A stretch of 64,000 bases of DNA from assembly GCF_026167665.1 (NCBI RefSeq), contig NZ_CP098740.1, forward strand, positions 4,216,001-4,280,000. Reading direction: 5' to 3'. Positions within the stretch are counted from its first letter, which is position 1, and the number at the start of each line of letters is the position of its first letter. Source of the DNA: Streptomyces drozdowiczii. GTDB taxonomy: Bacteria > Actinomycetota > Actinomycetes > Streptomycetales > Streptomycetaceae. The position numbers and the translations under genes are program-made. A model generated the notes under the pieces. It saw only the letters and a program-made list of their open reading frames with translations. It did not search any database and was not told the origin of the DNA. This document shows, one piece after another, positions 1 to 8,171 of this stretch.

Positions 1-2
1 TG

Positions 3-71
3 CTGGAGGACCCCTCCGCGCTGGCGACCCGCCCGGTGCTGCGGTGCGTGAACGACCGGAACACGGCCTAA
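3..71 (+). CDS. 3' end of an unidentified CDS (partial)
   Basis: The window opens inside a rightward reading frame whose last 22 codons read LEDPSALATR then PVLRCVNDRNTA and stop at TAA (69-71). Every sense codon ends in G or C, as expected for a real Streptomyces gene and not for a chance frame, so I take it as the true end of a gene that begins outside the window. I do not recognise the family from so short a tail. The gene ends about 260 bp before the bldA tRNA. Confidence 0.45.
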   Translation: MEDPSALATRPVLRCVNDRNTA

Positions 72-83
72 AATCAGCCACGA

Positions 84-123
84 GGTGGCGCGCCCCTGGC
101 GATCGGTGGCGCGCCCCTGGCGA
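84..123. repeat. Tandem duplication, 19-bp copies, period 21
   Basis: Two identical 19-bp copies (84-102 and 105-123), each built around GGTGGCGCGCCCCTGG, lie in the gap between the partial gene and bldA. No function is apparent. Apart from this repeat and the tRNA promoter, I see no gene or other element between 72 and 329. Confidence 0.7.
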
Positions 124-295
124 AGCGACTGTGTCGGTGCGGCGACTTTCCGTCAATTCGCCCGGCACCCCTGCGCTGCCGCCATCTTGCCCGGGCATGT
201 GGGTATGGCTCCGACGTGCGCTGACGGGGACTCAAGAGATCGATAAATAAGACAACATCGAGCCACTGTTCGGCTGATCGAACCGGGCCCCCGGA

Positions 296-301
296 TAGGG
301 T
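296..301 (+). promoter_or_regulatory. Candidate -10 element of the bldA promoter
   Basis: TAGGGT fits the Streptomyces TANNNT -10 consensus. It would start transcription near 308, giving a leader of about 22 nt before the mature tRNA at 330. No good TTGACA-like -35 is visible at the usual distance, so only the -10 is proposed. This is inference from spacing and consensus. Confidence 0.4.
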
Positions 302-329
302 CATGTGCCAACGCGGAGCCGCGCGCCAA

Positions 330-415
330 GCCCGGATGGTGGAATGCAGACACGGCGAGCTTAAACCTCGCTGCCCCTCGGGGGCGTACCGGTTCGAGTC
401 CGGTTCCGGGCACCA
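330..415 (+). tRNA. bldA: tRNA-Leu (anticodon UAA), bldA
   Basis: A complete class II tRNA. The acceptor stem GCCCGGA (330-336) pairs with TCCGGGC (405-411), followed by discriminator A412 and an encoded CCA (413-415). The anticodon stem GCGAG/CTCGC (355-359/367-371) holds the loop CTTAAAC with anticodon TAA at 362-364. A long variable arm and a TTCGAGT T-loop follow. The only tRNA that reads the rare UUA codon in Streptomyces is BldA, which is needed for aerial growth and for much antibiotic production through TTA-containing regulatory genes. The identification rests on the anticodon and is close to certain. It gives context to the single TTA codon found at 13702-13704. Confidence 0.97.
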
Positions 416-545
416 TCGCGTACCAAGACCCGAGCCCCCAGGTACCCGGAACGCCCGCCCCGAACCGCGGAAGCGACGACGCCCCGTAGTCCACCGGTTG
501 AGAAACGCGCTGGGGTCCGGAGCGCTTGCGCGGCAGGTTGGGCTC

Positions 546-1151
546 ATGACGGATATGGATCGGTTCAAGCACGACCTGCTGCTCTATCTTCAGGACGCCC
601 GTGACGCCTTCCTCTGGAAGCTCGACGGGCTGTCCGAATACGACATCCGGCGCCCCCTCACCCCCACCGGCACCAATCTGCTCGGGCTCGTCAAGCATGT
701 GACGGGGGCCGAGGCGTTCTACCTCGGGGCCGCCTTCGGGCGGCCCGTCGGCGCGCCCGCCCTGTGGATCGCCGGGGAGGCCGAGCCCAACGCCGACCTG
801 TGGGCCACGCCCGACGAGTCCCGGGAGGAGGTCGTCGGGCGGTACCGCCGCGTGTGGGCGCACTCCGACGCGACCGTCGAGGCGTGCGGGCTGGACGCGA
901 TGGGGGTCCTTCCCGGGGAGGACGGGGGCGAAGGGCCCGAGCTGTCGTTGCACCGCATCCTCGTCCACCTCGTCGCCGAGACCCAGCGCCATGCCGGGCA
1001 CGCCGACCTCGTCCGGGAGCTGATCGACGGGGCGACCGGGCTGCGGCGGGGGAACGAGGACATGGCGCCCGGTGACGAGGCATGGTGGCTCCGCCACCGG
1101 GAACGGGTGGAGAGCGCGGCCCGGGAGGCGGGCGGCCGGTCCGCCGGGTGA
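546..1151 (+). CDS. DinB/DUF664-family protein
   Basis: 201 residues. The sequence has the four-helix DinB (DUF664) layout: an N-terminal helix with KHVTGAE (His51) and a later helix with ETQRHAGHADLVRE (His149, His152), which are the usual metal-binding histidines of this superfamily. Members are metal-dependent, often thiol-linked transferase-like enzymes (mycothiol- or bacillithiol-dependent in some cases), but most are uncharacterised and I cannot assign a substrate. The frame stays open upstream through the bldA tRNA, so the start must lie after 415. ATG 546 is the first reasonable choice and ATG 555 (MDRF) is an alternative. No strong ribosome binding site is visible. Confidence 0.85.
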   Translation: MTDMDRFKHDLLLYLQDARDAFLWKLDGLSEYDIRRPLTPTGTNLLGLVKHVTGAEAFYLGAAFGRPVGAPALWIAGEAEPNADLWATPDESREEVVGRYRRVWAHSDATVEACGLDAMGVLPGEDGGEGPELSLHRILVHLVAETQRHAGHADLVRELIDGATGLRRGNEDMAPGDEAWWLRHRERVESAAREAGGRSAG

Positions 1152-1305
1152 GCCCGTCCCCGGCGGAGGGGGCCCGGACGCACCCGTACCCCGACCGCGC
1201 GCGGCCGGTGCCCGGGGAAAGATCCTCCTTCGGCACTAGGCCGATAGCTTTGCCTACCCATTACTCTTGTGGGAAGGCCACGCTGGGTGGCCATGGAGGA
1301 GTGAG

Positions 1306-2178
1306 ATGAGGAGCAGCAACCCGGTCTTCTCGCGACGGGGCTTCAGCCGCGACAACGGTTACGCGGGCTTCAACGCGGCGCCGCAGGCCGGGGCCCCCGC
1401 AGCGGGTGCCAACCCGTACGCGCAGGGCACCGCCCCGAACCCGTACGCGACGAACCCCTACGCCCCCACGGGCGCCCCCGCGCCCGCCCGTACCGGCGCG
1501 ATGACGATCGACGACGTCGTCACCCGCACGGCGATGACGCTGGGCACGGTCGTGCTCGGTGCCGCGCTCGCCTGGGCGCTGCTGCCGGTGGACGAGGACA
1601 ACCTCAACAAGTCGTACGGCATCGCCATCGGCGCGGCGCTCATCGCGTTCGTGCTGTCGCTCGTCCAGTCGTTCAAGCGCAAGCCCGTACCCGCGCTGAT
1701 CCTCGCGTATGCCGCCTTCGAGGGTGTTTTCCTCGGCGTCATCTCCAGCGCGGTCAGCACGTACATCGGGCCGGGCGTCGTGATGCAGGCGGTGATGGGC
1801 ACCATGTGTGTCTTCGCCGGTGTGCTGCTCGCGTACAAGATGCGCTGGATCCGTGTCACCCGCCGGTTCTACGGCTTCGTGATGGCCGCCGCCATGGGCT
1901 TCCTGCTCCTGATGGTCGTCAACCTGCTGTTCGCGGCCTTCGGCGGCGGTGACGGCCTCGGCTTCCGCAGCGGTGGCCTCGGCATCCTCTTCGGTGTCAT
2001 CGGCATCATCCTCGGTGCCTGCTTCCTGGCGCTCGACTTCAAGCAGGTCGAGGACGGCATCGCGTACGGCGCTCCGCGCGAGGAGTCCTGGCTGGCCGCC
2101 TTCGGCCTCACCATGACCCTGGTGTGGATCTACCTGGAGATGCTGCGCCTGCTCTCCATCCTCAGCGGCGACGACTGA
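1306..2178 (+). CDS. Bax inhibitor-1 / YccA-family membrane protein
   Basis: 290 residues. After a GFSRDNGYAGF segment and a disordered stretch with repeated NPYA motifs (residues 36-53), there are seven hydrophobic segments from about residue 75 to 285, as in the BI-1/YccA (TMBIM) family. The C-terminal half carries the family-like DFKQVEDGI stretch between two membrane helices. Family members are proposed pH-sensitive cation (Ca2+) leak channels or, as YccA, modulators of membrane proteases. The role in Streptomyces is not established. ATG 1306 is chosen because GGAGGAG lies 5 nt upstream; an in-frame ATG at 1267 has no such signal. It is transcribed alone and ends at a strong hairpin. Confidence 0.92.
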   Translation: MRSSNPVFSRRGFSRDNGYAGFNAAPQAGAPAAGANPYAQGTAPNPYATNPYAPTGAPAPARTGAMTIDDVVTRTAMTLGTVVLGAALAWALLPVDEDNLNKSYGIAIGAALIAFVLSLVQSFKRKPVPALILAYAAFEGVFLGVISSAVSTYIGPGVVMQAVMGTMCVFAGVLLAYKMRWIRVTRRFYGFVMAAAMGFLLLMVVNLLFAAFGGGDGLGFRSGGLGILFGVIGIILGACFLALDFKQVEDGIAYGAPREESWLAAFGLTMTLVWIYLEMLRLLSILSGDD

Positions 2179-2195
2179 TCGCCCCTGCGGACCCG

Positions 2196-2234
2196 AAGCG
2201 GCCCGCGGTCTCCTATGGAGGCCGCGGGCCGCTT
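2196..2234 (+). terminator. Hairpin terminator after the BI-1 gene
   Basis: AAGCGGCCCGCGG (2196-2208) pairs perfectly with CCGCGGGCCGCTT (2222-2234), and the stem can extend inward with one mismatch. There is no long T-run, as is usual in Streptomyces. It begins 17 bp after the BI-1 stop codon. Confidence 0.8.
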
Positions 2235-2249
2235 CCGCGTGTACGGCGA

Positions 2250-2255
2250 TAGGGT
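2250..2255 (+). promoter_or_regulatory. -10 element for a leaderless start
   Basis: TAGGGT ends 6 nt before the GTG at 2262 and no Shine-Dalgarno sequence precedes that GTG. This is the usual arrangement of leaderless mRNAs in Streptomyces, where transcription starts at the first base of the start codon. Confidence 0.55.
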
Positions 2256-2261
2256 CGCGGG

Positions 2262-2579
2262 GTGCTCGATACGACCCCCCTGATCATCGCCGTGGACCGA
2301 TTCGCCGACCGGCTGCGCGCCGCCCCGCAGAGCAGGCTCCAGCGGGGAGCGGCGGCCCAGGGCCTCGCCGCCGCGCGTGAGCTGTCGGCGCGGGCGCAGC
2401 GCGCCGAGGAGCCGGACCGGGAGCCCAGGGTCATGCCGGACGCCGGGGTCTTCGCGGTCGGCGACCAGCTCGCCGTCGCCGGCCGGGACCTGGCCGTGGC
2501 ACTGGAAACGGCCCCGTCCGAAGAGCTGGACGAGGCCGTGCGATGTGTCGAGGAAGCAGCCGCGCGGGCCTTCGCCTAG
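2262..2579 (+). CDS. Small conserved hypothetical protein
   Basis: 105 residues, soluble, Ala/Arg/Glu-rich and predicted to be mostly helical. It begins LDTTPLIIAVDRFADRLR and ends in a helix rich in Glu and Ala. I see no catalytic motif, signal peptide or membrane segment, and I cannot assign a function. The codons follow the strong G/C third-position bias of neighbouring genes. The start is GTG 2262, probably leaderless because of TAGGGT just upstream. The gene converges on the leftward gene at 2673. Confidence 0.6.
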   Translation: MLDTTPLIIAVDRFADRLRAAPQSRLQRGAAAQGLAAARELSARAQRAEEPDREPRVMPDAGVFAVGDQLAVAGRDLAVALETAPSEELDEAVRCVEEAAARAFA

Positions 2580-2594
2580 GGCGCGCGGCGCGTG

Positions 2595-2612
2595 GGGAGG
2601 CGGCAGCCTCCC
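2595..2612 (+). terminator. Short hairpin after the small hypothetical gene
   Basis: GGGAGGC and GCCTCCC enclose a 4-nt loop, beginning 15 bp after the stop. The stem is only 7 bp, so it may be weak. Confidence 0.4.
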
Positions 2613-2656
2613 GTAAAGCCGGGACCGTGAAGCCGGAACCGTGTAAAGCCGGGGAC
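2612..2656. repeat. Imperfect tandem repeat, about 14 bp x 3
   Basis: Three related units of the type CGTGAAGCCGGAAC follow one another (2612-2625, 2626-2639, 2640-2656, the last 3 bp longer). They lie between the convergent genes ending at 2579 and 2673. Confidence 0.55.
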
Positions 2657-2672
2657 CGACGTCGGAGCGGGC

Positions 2673-3512
2673 TCAGAAGCTCGCTATGACGCGGTCGGCG
2701 AGTATGTACACGTTCTCCTTGCCGCAGGAGAACGTCAGGGCGTACGCCCCCGAGACTCCGGAGCCGCCCAGCAGTACCGGGTGCTCGCCGGCGCGCAGCG
2801 ACTCGGCCAGACGCTCGGCCGTCTCGCGGTGGCCGGGGGTCATACAGAGCGTCGTACCGTCGGCGAACACGTACACGTCGAGCGTGCCGAGCGGGCCCGG
2901 GCGCACGTCGGACAGCTCGGTGCGGCTGTCCGCCAGCTCCTCCAGCCGGTTCACGGTGCGCTCGTGGTCGGTCACGACGGGCGTCTGTACGGGGACGAAG
3001 TCCGGGTGCGAGGGGTGACGGCGGCGGGCCGCGGCCAGCTCGGGCGAGTCCTCGGCGAACTCCGTCTCCGGCAGCTCCGCCAGCTCGGTCAGCTCGTCCA
3101 GGGCCTCGGCCGCGTCGAGGTCCATCGACTCCAGACCGGCGAAGTCGCTCTGGCGCGGCATGAAGAACGGGGCGTCCTCGCCCAGCCCGGCCAGCCCGCC
3201 CAGCAGCGACGGGGCGTCGGCGGCGTCGCGCGCCTCCTGCGAGGCCCAGAACGCGCGGGCCTCGGCCAGCTCCCGCTCGCGCTCCTCGGCCAGCGCCTCG
3301 GCGACGGCCGCGCGTATTTCTTCGGCGGAAGTGGTGTCGTTGCGGGTCTGAGGGGGTACAGCGGCTGTACGGGCGTGACCGTCGGCCAGCTCCTTCCGGA
3401 GCGCGGAGACCTGCCTGCGCAGCCCGTGAGCGGCGTGCAGAGCAGCGGCGCCCACAGCCGTGGCAGCGGCGGTGGTCAGCAACAGGGCAATAGGCATGGC
3501 GCTCACTGACAT
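2673..3512 (-). CDS. Membrane-anchored hypothetical protein
   Basis: 279 residues from ATG 3512. An N-terminal hydrophobic segment (about residues 5-27, MPIALLLTTAAATAVGAAAL) anchors a charged, helical, Glu/Ala-rich middle region. The C-terminal domain of about 90 residues contains LDVYVFADGTTLCMTPGH and ends GKENVYILADRVIASF. I do not recognise the C-terminal domain. GTG 3506 may be the real start, because GGGAG then sits 7 nt upstream, whereas it almost abuts ATG 3512. The gene is monocistronic, with the thiolase terminator upstream of it. Confidence 0.7.
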   Translation of the reverse strand: MSVSAMPIALLLTTAAATAVGAAALHAAHGLRRQVSALRKELADGHARTAAVPPQTRNDTTSAEEIRAAVAEALAEERERELAEARAFWASQEARDAADAPSLLGGLAGLGEDAPFFMPRQSDFAGLESMDLDAAEALDELTELAELPETEFAEDSPELAAARRRHPSHPDFVPVQTPVVTDHERTVNRLEELADSRTELSDVRPGPLGTLDVYVFADGTTLCMTPGHRETAERLAESLRAGEHPVLLGGSGVSGAYALTFSCGKENVYILADRVIASF

Positions 3513-3655
3513 ACTCCCGGTTTCAATCGATCCCCCGACTTCCTACATCAGCTTGTGCCCTCACGGCACCATGTGTCAGTGCATTACGTCACGAAATGGA
3601 CAGGACTTTGGGCCCTGTGTAAACCGCTGGTGTAGGTGTGACCTGCGCAAACGAC

Positions 3656-3690
3656 TCTCCCCCAGGAGATAGATCACATCCTGGGGGAGA
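3656..3690 (-). terminator. Hairpin terminator after the thiolase gene
   Basis: TCTCCCCCAGGA (3656-3667) pairs perfectly with TCCTGGGGGAGA (3679-3690) around an 11-nt loop. It lies about 50 bp beyond the stop of the leftward thiolase gene. Confidence 0.8.
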
Positions 3691-3742
3691 TTCGGTCACG
3701 GTCGGGGCTCGGCGGCCCTCGGAGCCTCGAAACCCGCGCTGA

Positions 3743-4963
3743 TCAGCTCAGACGCTCGATGACCATGGCCATGCCCTGGCCGCCGCCGACGCACATGGTC
3801 TCCAGGCCGAACTGCTTGTCGTGGAACTGGAGGCTGTTGATCAGCGTGCCGGTGATGCGCGCGCCGGTCATGCCGAAGGGGTGGCCGACGGCGATGGCGC
3901 CACCGTTGACGTTGACCTTCTCCAGCGGGAGGCCGAGGTCGCGGTAGGACGGGATGACCTGCGCGGCGAACGCCTCGTTGATCTCGGCCAGGTCGATGTC
4001 GCCGACGGTCAGCCCGGCGCGCTTCAGCGCCTGCTTGCTGGCCTCGACCGGGCCGTAGCCCATGATCTCGGGGGAGAGGCCGGAGACGCCGGTGGAGACG
4101 ATCCGGGCGAGCGGGGTCAGGCCAAGCTCGCGCGCCTTGGTGTCGGACATGATCACGAGCGCGGCGGCGCCGTCGTTGAGCGGGCAGCAGTTGCCGGCCG
4201 TGACCAGGCCGTCCGGGCGGAAGACCGGCTTCAGGCCCTGGACGCCCTCCAGCGTGACGCCCGCGCGCGGGCCGTCGTCCTTGGACACGACCGTGCCGTC
4301 CGGCGTGGTCACCGGGGTGATCTCGCGCTCCCAGAAGCCGTTCTTCAGGGCCTCCTCGGCGAGGTTCTGCGACCGTACGCCGAACTCGTCCATGTCCTGA
4401 CGCGTCACGCCCTTCAGCCGGGCCAGGTTCTCCGCGGTCTGGCCCATCGAGATGTAGGCGTCCGGGATCAGGCCGTCCTCGCGCGGGTCGTGCCAGCTCG
4501 CACCGGACTCCTCGGCGCGGGCGGCGGTACGGGCCTCGGCCTCCGCGAAGAGCGGGTTGTGCGTGTCCGGCAGGCTGTCCGAGTTGCCCTTGGCGAAGCG
4601 GGACACCATCTCGACACCGGCCGAGATGAAGACGTCGCCCTCGCCGGCCTTGATGGCGTGGAGGGCCATGCGGCTGGTCTGGAGGGAGGACGAGCAGTAG
4701 CGGGTGACCGTACAGCCGGGAAGGTGGTCCATTCCCATCTGCACGGCAATGATGCGGCCCAGGTTGTTGCCCTGCTCGCCGCCGGGCAGACCGCAGCCGA
4801 GCATCAGGTCGTCGATGTCCGTCGGATCCAGCTCGGGGACCTTGGCCAGCGCGGTCTGGATGATCGTCGCGGTCAGGTCGTCCGCGCGCAGGTCCTTGAG
4901 CGAACCCTTGAAGGCCCGGCCGATGGGCGAACGGGCGGCAGAGACGATCACGGCTTCGGGCAT
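3743..4963 (-). CDS. Acetyl-CoA C-acetyltransferase (thiolase)
   Basis: 406 residues, full length for a thiolase. All signatures are present: active-site Cys90 in [17 protein letters not shown], His361 in [16 protein letters not shown], and Cys391 in [10 protein letters not shown]. The enzyme joins or cleaves acetyl units (2 acetyl-CoA to acetoacetyl-CoA, or beta-ketothiolysis) in fatty-acid or branched-chain degradation or for polyhydroxybutyrate/ethylmalonyl-CoA supply. Sequence alone does not separate the degradative and biosynthetic roles. The ATG at 4963 (MPEAV) is preferred because GGAG lies 7 nt upstream; the GTG one codon earlier is only 4 nt away. I recall the S. coelicolor counterpart as SCO3079. 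Confidence 0.93.
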   Translation of the reverse strand: MPEAVIVSAARSPIGRAFKGSLKDLRADDLTATIIQTALAKVPELDPTDIDDLMLGCGLPGGEQGNNLGRIIAVQMGMDHLPGCTVTRYCSSSLQTSRMALHAIKAGEGDVFISAGVEMVSRFAKGNSDSLPDTHNPLFAEAEARTAARAEESGASWHDPREDGLIPDAYISMGQTAENLARLKGVTRQDMDEFGVRSQNLAEEALKNGFWEREITPVTTPDGTVVSKDDGPRAGVTLEGVQGLKPVFRPDGLVTAGNCCPLNDGAAALVIMSDTKARELGLTPLARIVSTGVSGLSPEIMGYGPVEASKQALKRAGLTVGDIDLAEINEAFAAQVIPSYRDLGLPLEKVNVNGGAIAVGHPFGMTGARITGTLINSLQFHDKQFGLETMCVGGGQGMAMVIERLS

Positions 4964-5104
4964 CACGCGGCTCCATGGGGGCTGAGGGCGGACAGGCTGC
5001 CTGAGGAATCCGGCAGACCCGGCGGTACGGCACGACTGCTCTGGAAATTACCCGGACGTAGCGCCGGGGTCACCCGACCCGGCATGTGATGCGGGCCTCT
5101 TTTC

Positions 5105-5122
5105 TAAGCGAGCGCTCAGTCA
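5105..5122. promoter_or_regulatory. Candidate operator upstream of the thiolase
   Basis: TAAGCGAGCGCTCAGTCA contains the perfect 8-bp palindrome GAGCGCTC (5110-5117). It lies about 140 bp upstream of the leftward thiolase start. Palindromes of this type are often bound by TetR-family regulators of acyl-CoA genes. No such regulator is encoded nearby, so this is only a suggestion. Confidence 0.25.
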
Positions 5123-5177
5123 ACGGCCCCCTTCCCGGGCCGCCCGCTCAGTCAACGGCCCCCTTCCCGGGCCGCCC
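5114..5177. repeat. Perfect 32-bp tandem duplication across a stop codon
   Basis: Two identical 32-bp units (5114-5145 and 5146-5177) with core CAACGGCCCCCTTCCCGGG. The right-hand unit holds the last codons and stop of the SGNH hydrolase gene (leftward). The left-hand unit repeats the same bases just past the stop, so the first TGA ends the protein and the second copy is untranslated. Confidence 0.9.
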
Positions 5178-6275
5178 GCTCGGGCGGCGGACCCACGCGT
5201 GCCTCGGTGCACCGTCCGCGTCCGTGTCCGGCCGGTGGTCCAGGCGCGTCGAGCCCCCGGGCTCCGGGTGCGGGTGCGGGTGCGGATGCGGCTCCGTGGC
5301 GGCGGGCAGGCGCCGCCGCCTGCGGTGCTTGAGCAGGGCCCAGGGCGCCCGGGCCCCCGTGACCTCCGTACCGGCCTCCTTGGCCGCCTGGGAGGCCGCC
5401 TTGGCCACCGGCAGCATGTCCTCGCGCCGGGCGCCGTCCAGCCGGTCGGACTCCGGCCACAGGCCGAGCACCGCGCACAGAGTCGGCAGCACCGCCATGG
5501 ACGCGGTCGCGTACCCCTCGGCCGACGGGTGGTAGTTGTCCGGGCCGAACAGCTCCCGCGGGTTCTCCTCGAACTCCGGGCCCAGCAGGTCGCCCAGCGA
5601 CACCGTGCGCCCGCCCTGCTCCACCGTGCCGATCGTCTGCGCCGCCGCCAGCTGCCGGCTCACCCGCCGGGCCAGCCAGCGCAGCGGCTGGTACACCGGC
5701 TCGATCGTGCCCAGGTCCGGACAGGTCCCGACGACGACCTCCGCCCCGGCCGTCCGCAGCCTGCGCACCGCCGTCGTCAGGCAGCGCACCGACTGCGTCG
5801 CGGGCATCCGGTGCGTCACGTCGTTCGCCCCGATCATGATCACGCACACGTCCGGCGTCCGTGCCGGGTCCGCGAGGATCAGCGAGACCTGCCGCTCCAG
5901 ATCGTCCGACCGGGCACCCGGCAGCGCGACGTTGCGCAGATCCACCGGCCGCTCGGACACCGCCGCCAGCCCCGAGGCCAGCAGCGCCCCCGGGGTCTGC
6001 CCGGCCCGCCGCACCCCCTGCCCGGCCGCCGTGGAGTCCCCGAGCAGCCCGAGCCGCAAGGGCTCCGCCGGGCCCGTGAACGCCACTCCGTACCGGCCGT
6101 CCGCGCTCGGCGGGACCGGCGCGATACCGCCGCCCACCTGCCGCTTCGCCAGCTGGACCTCCGCCAGCAGGACGCCCACCGCCGCGGCGCCCAGCAGCCC
6201 GATGCTGCCCCCGCCGTAGGCCGCGCCCGCCGCGATCCGCCGTGCCACTCTCGCCGTCGACACAGTCCGGTCCAC
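5148..6275 (-). CDS. SGNH/GDSL-family hydrolase (membrane-anchored)
   Basis: 375 residues. It starts with a basic segment and a hydrophobic stretch (about 14-40), suggesting a membrane anchor or uncleaved signal. The SGNH hydrolase core follows: GDST with nucleophile Ser81, Gly in NVALPGARS, Asn151 in IGAND, and the D-x-x-H pair Asp246/His249 in DNYHPSAEGY. The predicted activity is an esterase or lipase with unknown substrate. The C-terminal 80 residues are basic and carry a His/Pro run (PHPHPHPHPEP) before ending in SGRPGKGAVD. GTG 6275 is the longest start, with GAGGAG almost touching it; GTG 6263 is a plausible alternative. The 3' end is duplicated (5114-5177). Confidence 0.88.
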   Translation of the reverse strand: MDRTVSTARVARRIAAGAAYGGGSIGLLGAAAVGVLLAEVQLAKRQVGGGIAPVPPSADGRYGVAFTGPAEPLRLGLLGDSTAAGQGVRRAGQTPGALLASGLAAVSERPVDLRNVALPGARSDDLERQVSLILADPARTPDVCVIMIGANDVTHRMPATQSVRCLTTAVRRLRTAGAEVVVGTCPDLGTIEPVYQPLRWLARRVSRQLAAAQTIGTVEQGGRTVSLGDLLGPEFEENPRELFGPDNYHPSAEGYATASMAVLPTLCAVLGLWPESDRLDGARREDMLPVAKAASQAAKEAGTEVTGARAPWALLKHRRRRRLPAATEPHPHPHPHPEPGGSTRLDHRPDTDADGAPRHAWVRRPSGRPGKGAVD

Positions 6276-6412
6276 CTCCTCGTCCCACGTACCGCAGTAG
6301 AGCCGTACACAGAGCTACCTGCCCGCTACCAACCGTCGTTCAATCGCGCCGCCCAATCTCGCGCCCGTACGCATACGCTTGCCGGACCATCTCGGAGACC
6401 CCGGAGTACACG

Positions 6413-7819
6413 GTGCAATTCCACGATTCGATGATCAGTCTCGTAGGCAATACCCCGCTGGTGAGGCTGCGCAGTGTCACGGCCGGCATCCAGGCGACGG
6501 TCCTGGCCAAGGTCGAGTACTTCAACCCCGGCGGGTCGGTCAAGGACCGCATCGCCCTGCGCATGATCGAGGCCGCCGAACAGAGCGGCGAGCTTAAGCC
6601 CGGCGGCACGATCGTCGAGCCGACGAGCGGCAACACGGGCGTGGGCCTGGCGATCGTCGCGCAGCAGAAGGGGTACAAGTGCGTCTTCGTCTGCCCGGAC
6701 AAGGTGTCCACGGACAAGATCAACGTACTGCGCGCCTACGGAGCCGAGGTCGTCGTCTGCCCCACGGCGGTCGACCCCGAGCACCCCGACTCGTACTACA
6801 ACGTCTCCGACCGGCTGGTCCGTGAGACGCCGGGCGCCTGGAAGCCCGACCAGTACTCCAACCCCAACAACCCGCGTTCGCACTACGAGACCACCGGTCC
6901 CGAGCTGTGGGAGCAGACGGAGGGGAAGATCACCCACTTCGTGGCGGGCGTCGGCACCGGCGGCACGATCAGCGGCACCGGCCGCTATCTGAAGGAGGCC
7001 AGCGGCGGCAGGGTCAAGGTCGTCGGCGCCGACCCGGAGGGCTCGGTCTACTCCGGCGGTTCCGGCCGTCCGTATCTCGTGGAGGGCGTCGGCGAGGACT
7101 TCTGGCCCTCCGCGTACGACCGTGAGGTCACCGACGAGATCGTCGCCGTGTCCGACAAGGACTCCTTCCAGATGACCCGCCGGCTCGCCAAGGAGGAGGG
7201 GCTGCTCGTCGGCGGCTCCTGCGGCATGGCGGTCGTCGGCGCCCTGGAGGTCGCGAAGCGGCTCGGGCCCGAGGACGTGGTCGTCGTCCTGCTCCCGGAC
7301 AGCGGGCGCGGCTACCTGTCGAAGATCTTCAACGACGAGTGGATGGCGGACTACGGCTTCCTGGAGGACACCGGACCCTCGGCGCGGGTCGCGGACGTCC
7401 TCGACTACAAGGAGGGGCCGATCCCCACCCTCGTCCACATGCACCCCGAGGAGACGGTCGGCGAGGCGATCGACGTGCTGCGCGAGTACGGCGTCTCGCA
7501 GATGCCGATCGTGAAGCCGGGGGCGGGCCACCCGGACGTGATGGCCGCCGAGGTCATCGGCTCGGTCGTGGAGCGCGAGCTGCTGAACGCGCTGTTCGCC
7601 CAGCGCGCCTCGCTCAGCGACCCGCTGGAGAAGCACATGTCGGCGCCGCTGCCGCAGGTCGGCTCCGGCGAGCCGGTCGAGGACCTGATGGCGGTGCTCG
7701 GCGGCGCAGGCGCGGCGGACGCGGCGATCGTGCTGGTGGAGGGCAAGCCGAAGGGCGTCGTCAGCCGCCAGGACCTGCTGGCGTACCTGGCGAAGGACGC
7801 CCCGGCCACCGCGAAGTAG
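6413..7819 (+). CDS. cbs: Cystathionine beta-synthase
   Basis: 468 residues. The fold-type II PLP core occupies about residues 1-320. It has the PLP lysine Lys44 in NPGGSVKDR, the phosphate-binding loop PTSGNTG near 72-78, and the GTGGT loop. Two C-terminal CBS-domain repeats (about 335-465) follow, as in the housekeeping enzyme. It condenses serine (or an activated serine) with homocysteine to cystathionine in reverse transsulfuration. The start is GTG 6413 (VQFHDSMISLVGNTPL), with GGAG 6 nt upstream. It is divergent from the SGNH hydrolase and transcribed alone. The CBS pair suggests adenosyl-ligand control, which is a known feature of the family and not shown here. Confidence 0.94.
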   Translation: MQFHDSMISLVGNTPLVRLRSVTAGIQATVLAKVEYFNPGGSVKDRIALRMIEAAEQSGELKPGGTIVEPTSGNTGVGLAIVAQQKGYKCVFVCPDKVSTDKINVLRAYGAEVVVCPTAVDPEHPDSYYNVSDRLVRETPGAWKPDQYSNPNNPRSHYETTGPELWEQTEGKITHFVAGVGTGGTISGTGRYLKEASGGRVKVVGADPEGSVYSGGSGRPYLVEGVGEDFWPSAYDREVTDEIVAVSDKDSFQMTRRLAKEEGLLVGGSCGMAVVGALEVAKRLGPEDVVVVLLPDSGRGYLSKIFNDEWMADYGFLEDTGPSARVADVLDYKEGPIPTLVHMHPEETVGEAIDVLREYGVSQMPIVKPGAGHPDVMAAEVIGSVVERELLNALFAQRASLSDPLEKHMSAPLPQVGSGEPVEDLMAVLGGAGAADAAIVLVEGKPKGVVSRQDLLAYLAKDAPATAK

Positions 7820-8153
7820 GCAGATGGCCGCGCGCTTCGCGAAAACGGTACGTGCGCGTCACGCGGGCGCAGCACCGGCTTAACACGGCTCGGGCACATT
7901 GGTGGATGTCGGCAGGGAAACCCGCCGGCACCGGAACGGCGACAACGGACAACGGAGCGGCTCCCGGACCTCCACCGTCGCCCGGACGCGTCACCCGGCC
8001 CTGACCCGGACCGCGTCCCTCGCGGGGACCGCCGTCGTCCCGCCCCCTGGGAAACCGGGGGTGCGGCGGTCCCCGCGACTACCGTTCCACGCGCGCGGCC
8101 GAGGCGCGTTTCCGGCCCTTTTACGCGTTACGCGCGAAGCTCGGGTTTACGCG
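7820..8153. other. Intergenic gap between cbs and the HTH regulator
   Basis: 334 bp between convergent genes. It holds a long hairpin (8021-8077) and the first copy of a tandem duplication (8120-8171). No credible gene was seen; the open frames here have no ribosome binding site and no family resemblance. Confidence 0.6.
8021..8077. terminator. Long hairpin between convergent genes
   Basis: CGCGGGGACCGCCG (8021-8034) is perfectly complementary to CGGCGGTCCCCGCG (8064-8077). The 29-nt interior can itself fold through CCCCC/GGGGG. It could serve both cbs and the leftward regulator. Confidence 0.6.
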
Positions 8154-8171
8154 TTACGCGCGCAGCTCGGG
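8120..8171. repeat. 26-bp tandem duplication across a stop codon
   Basis: Two 26-bp units (8120-8145, 8146-8171) differ at one base. The right unit contains the last codons and TAA stop of the leftward HTH gene (PELRA then stop, TAA at 8156-8154). The left unit repeats the same end just past the stop. Confidence 0.9.

Noticed and set aside
303..545. N-terminal extension of the DinB-like gene
   Set aside because: It would run through the bldA tRNA, so the frame there is accidental.
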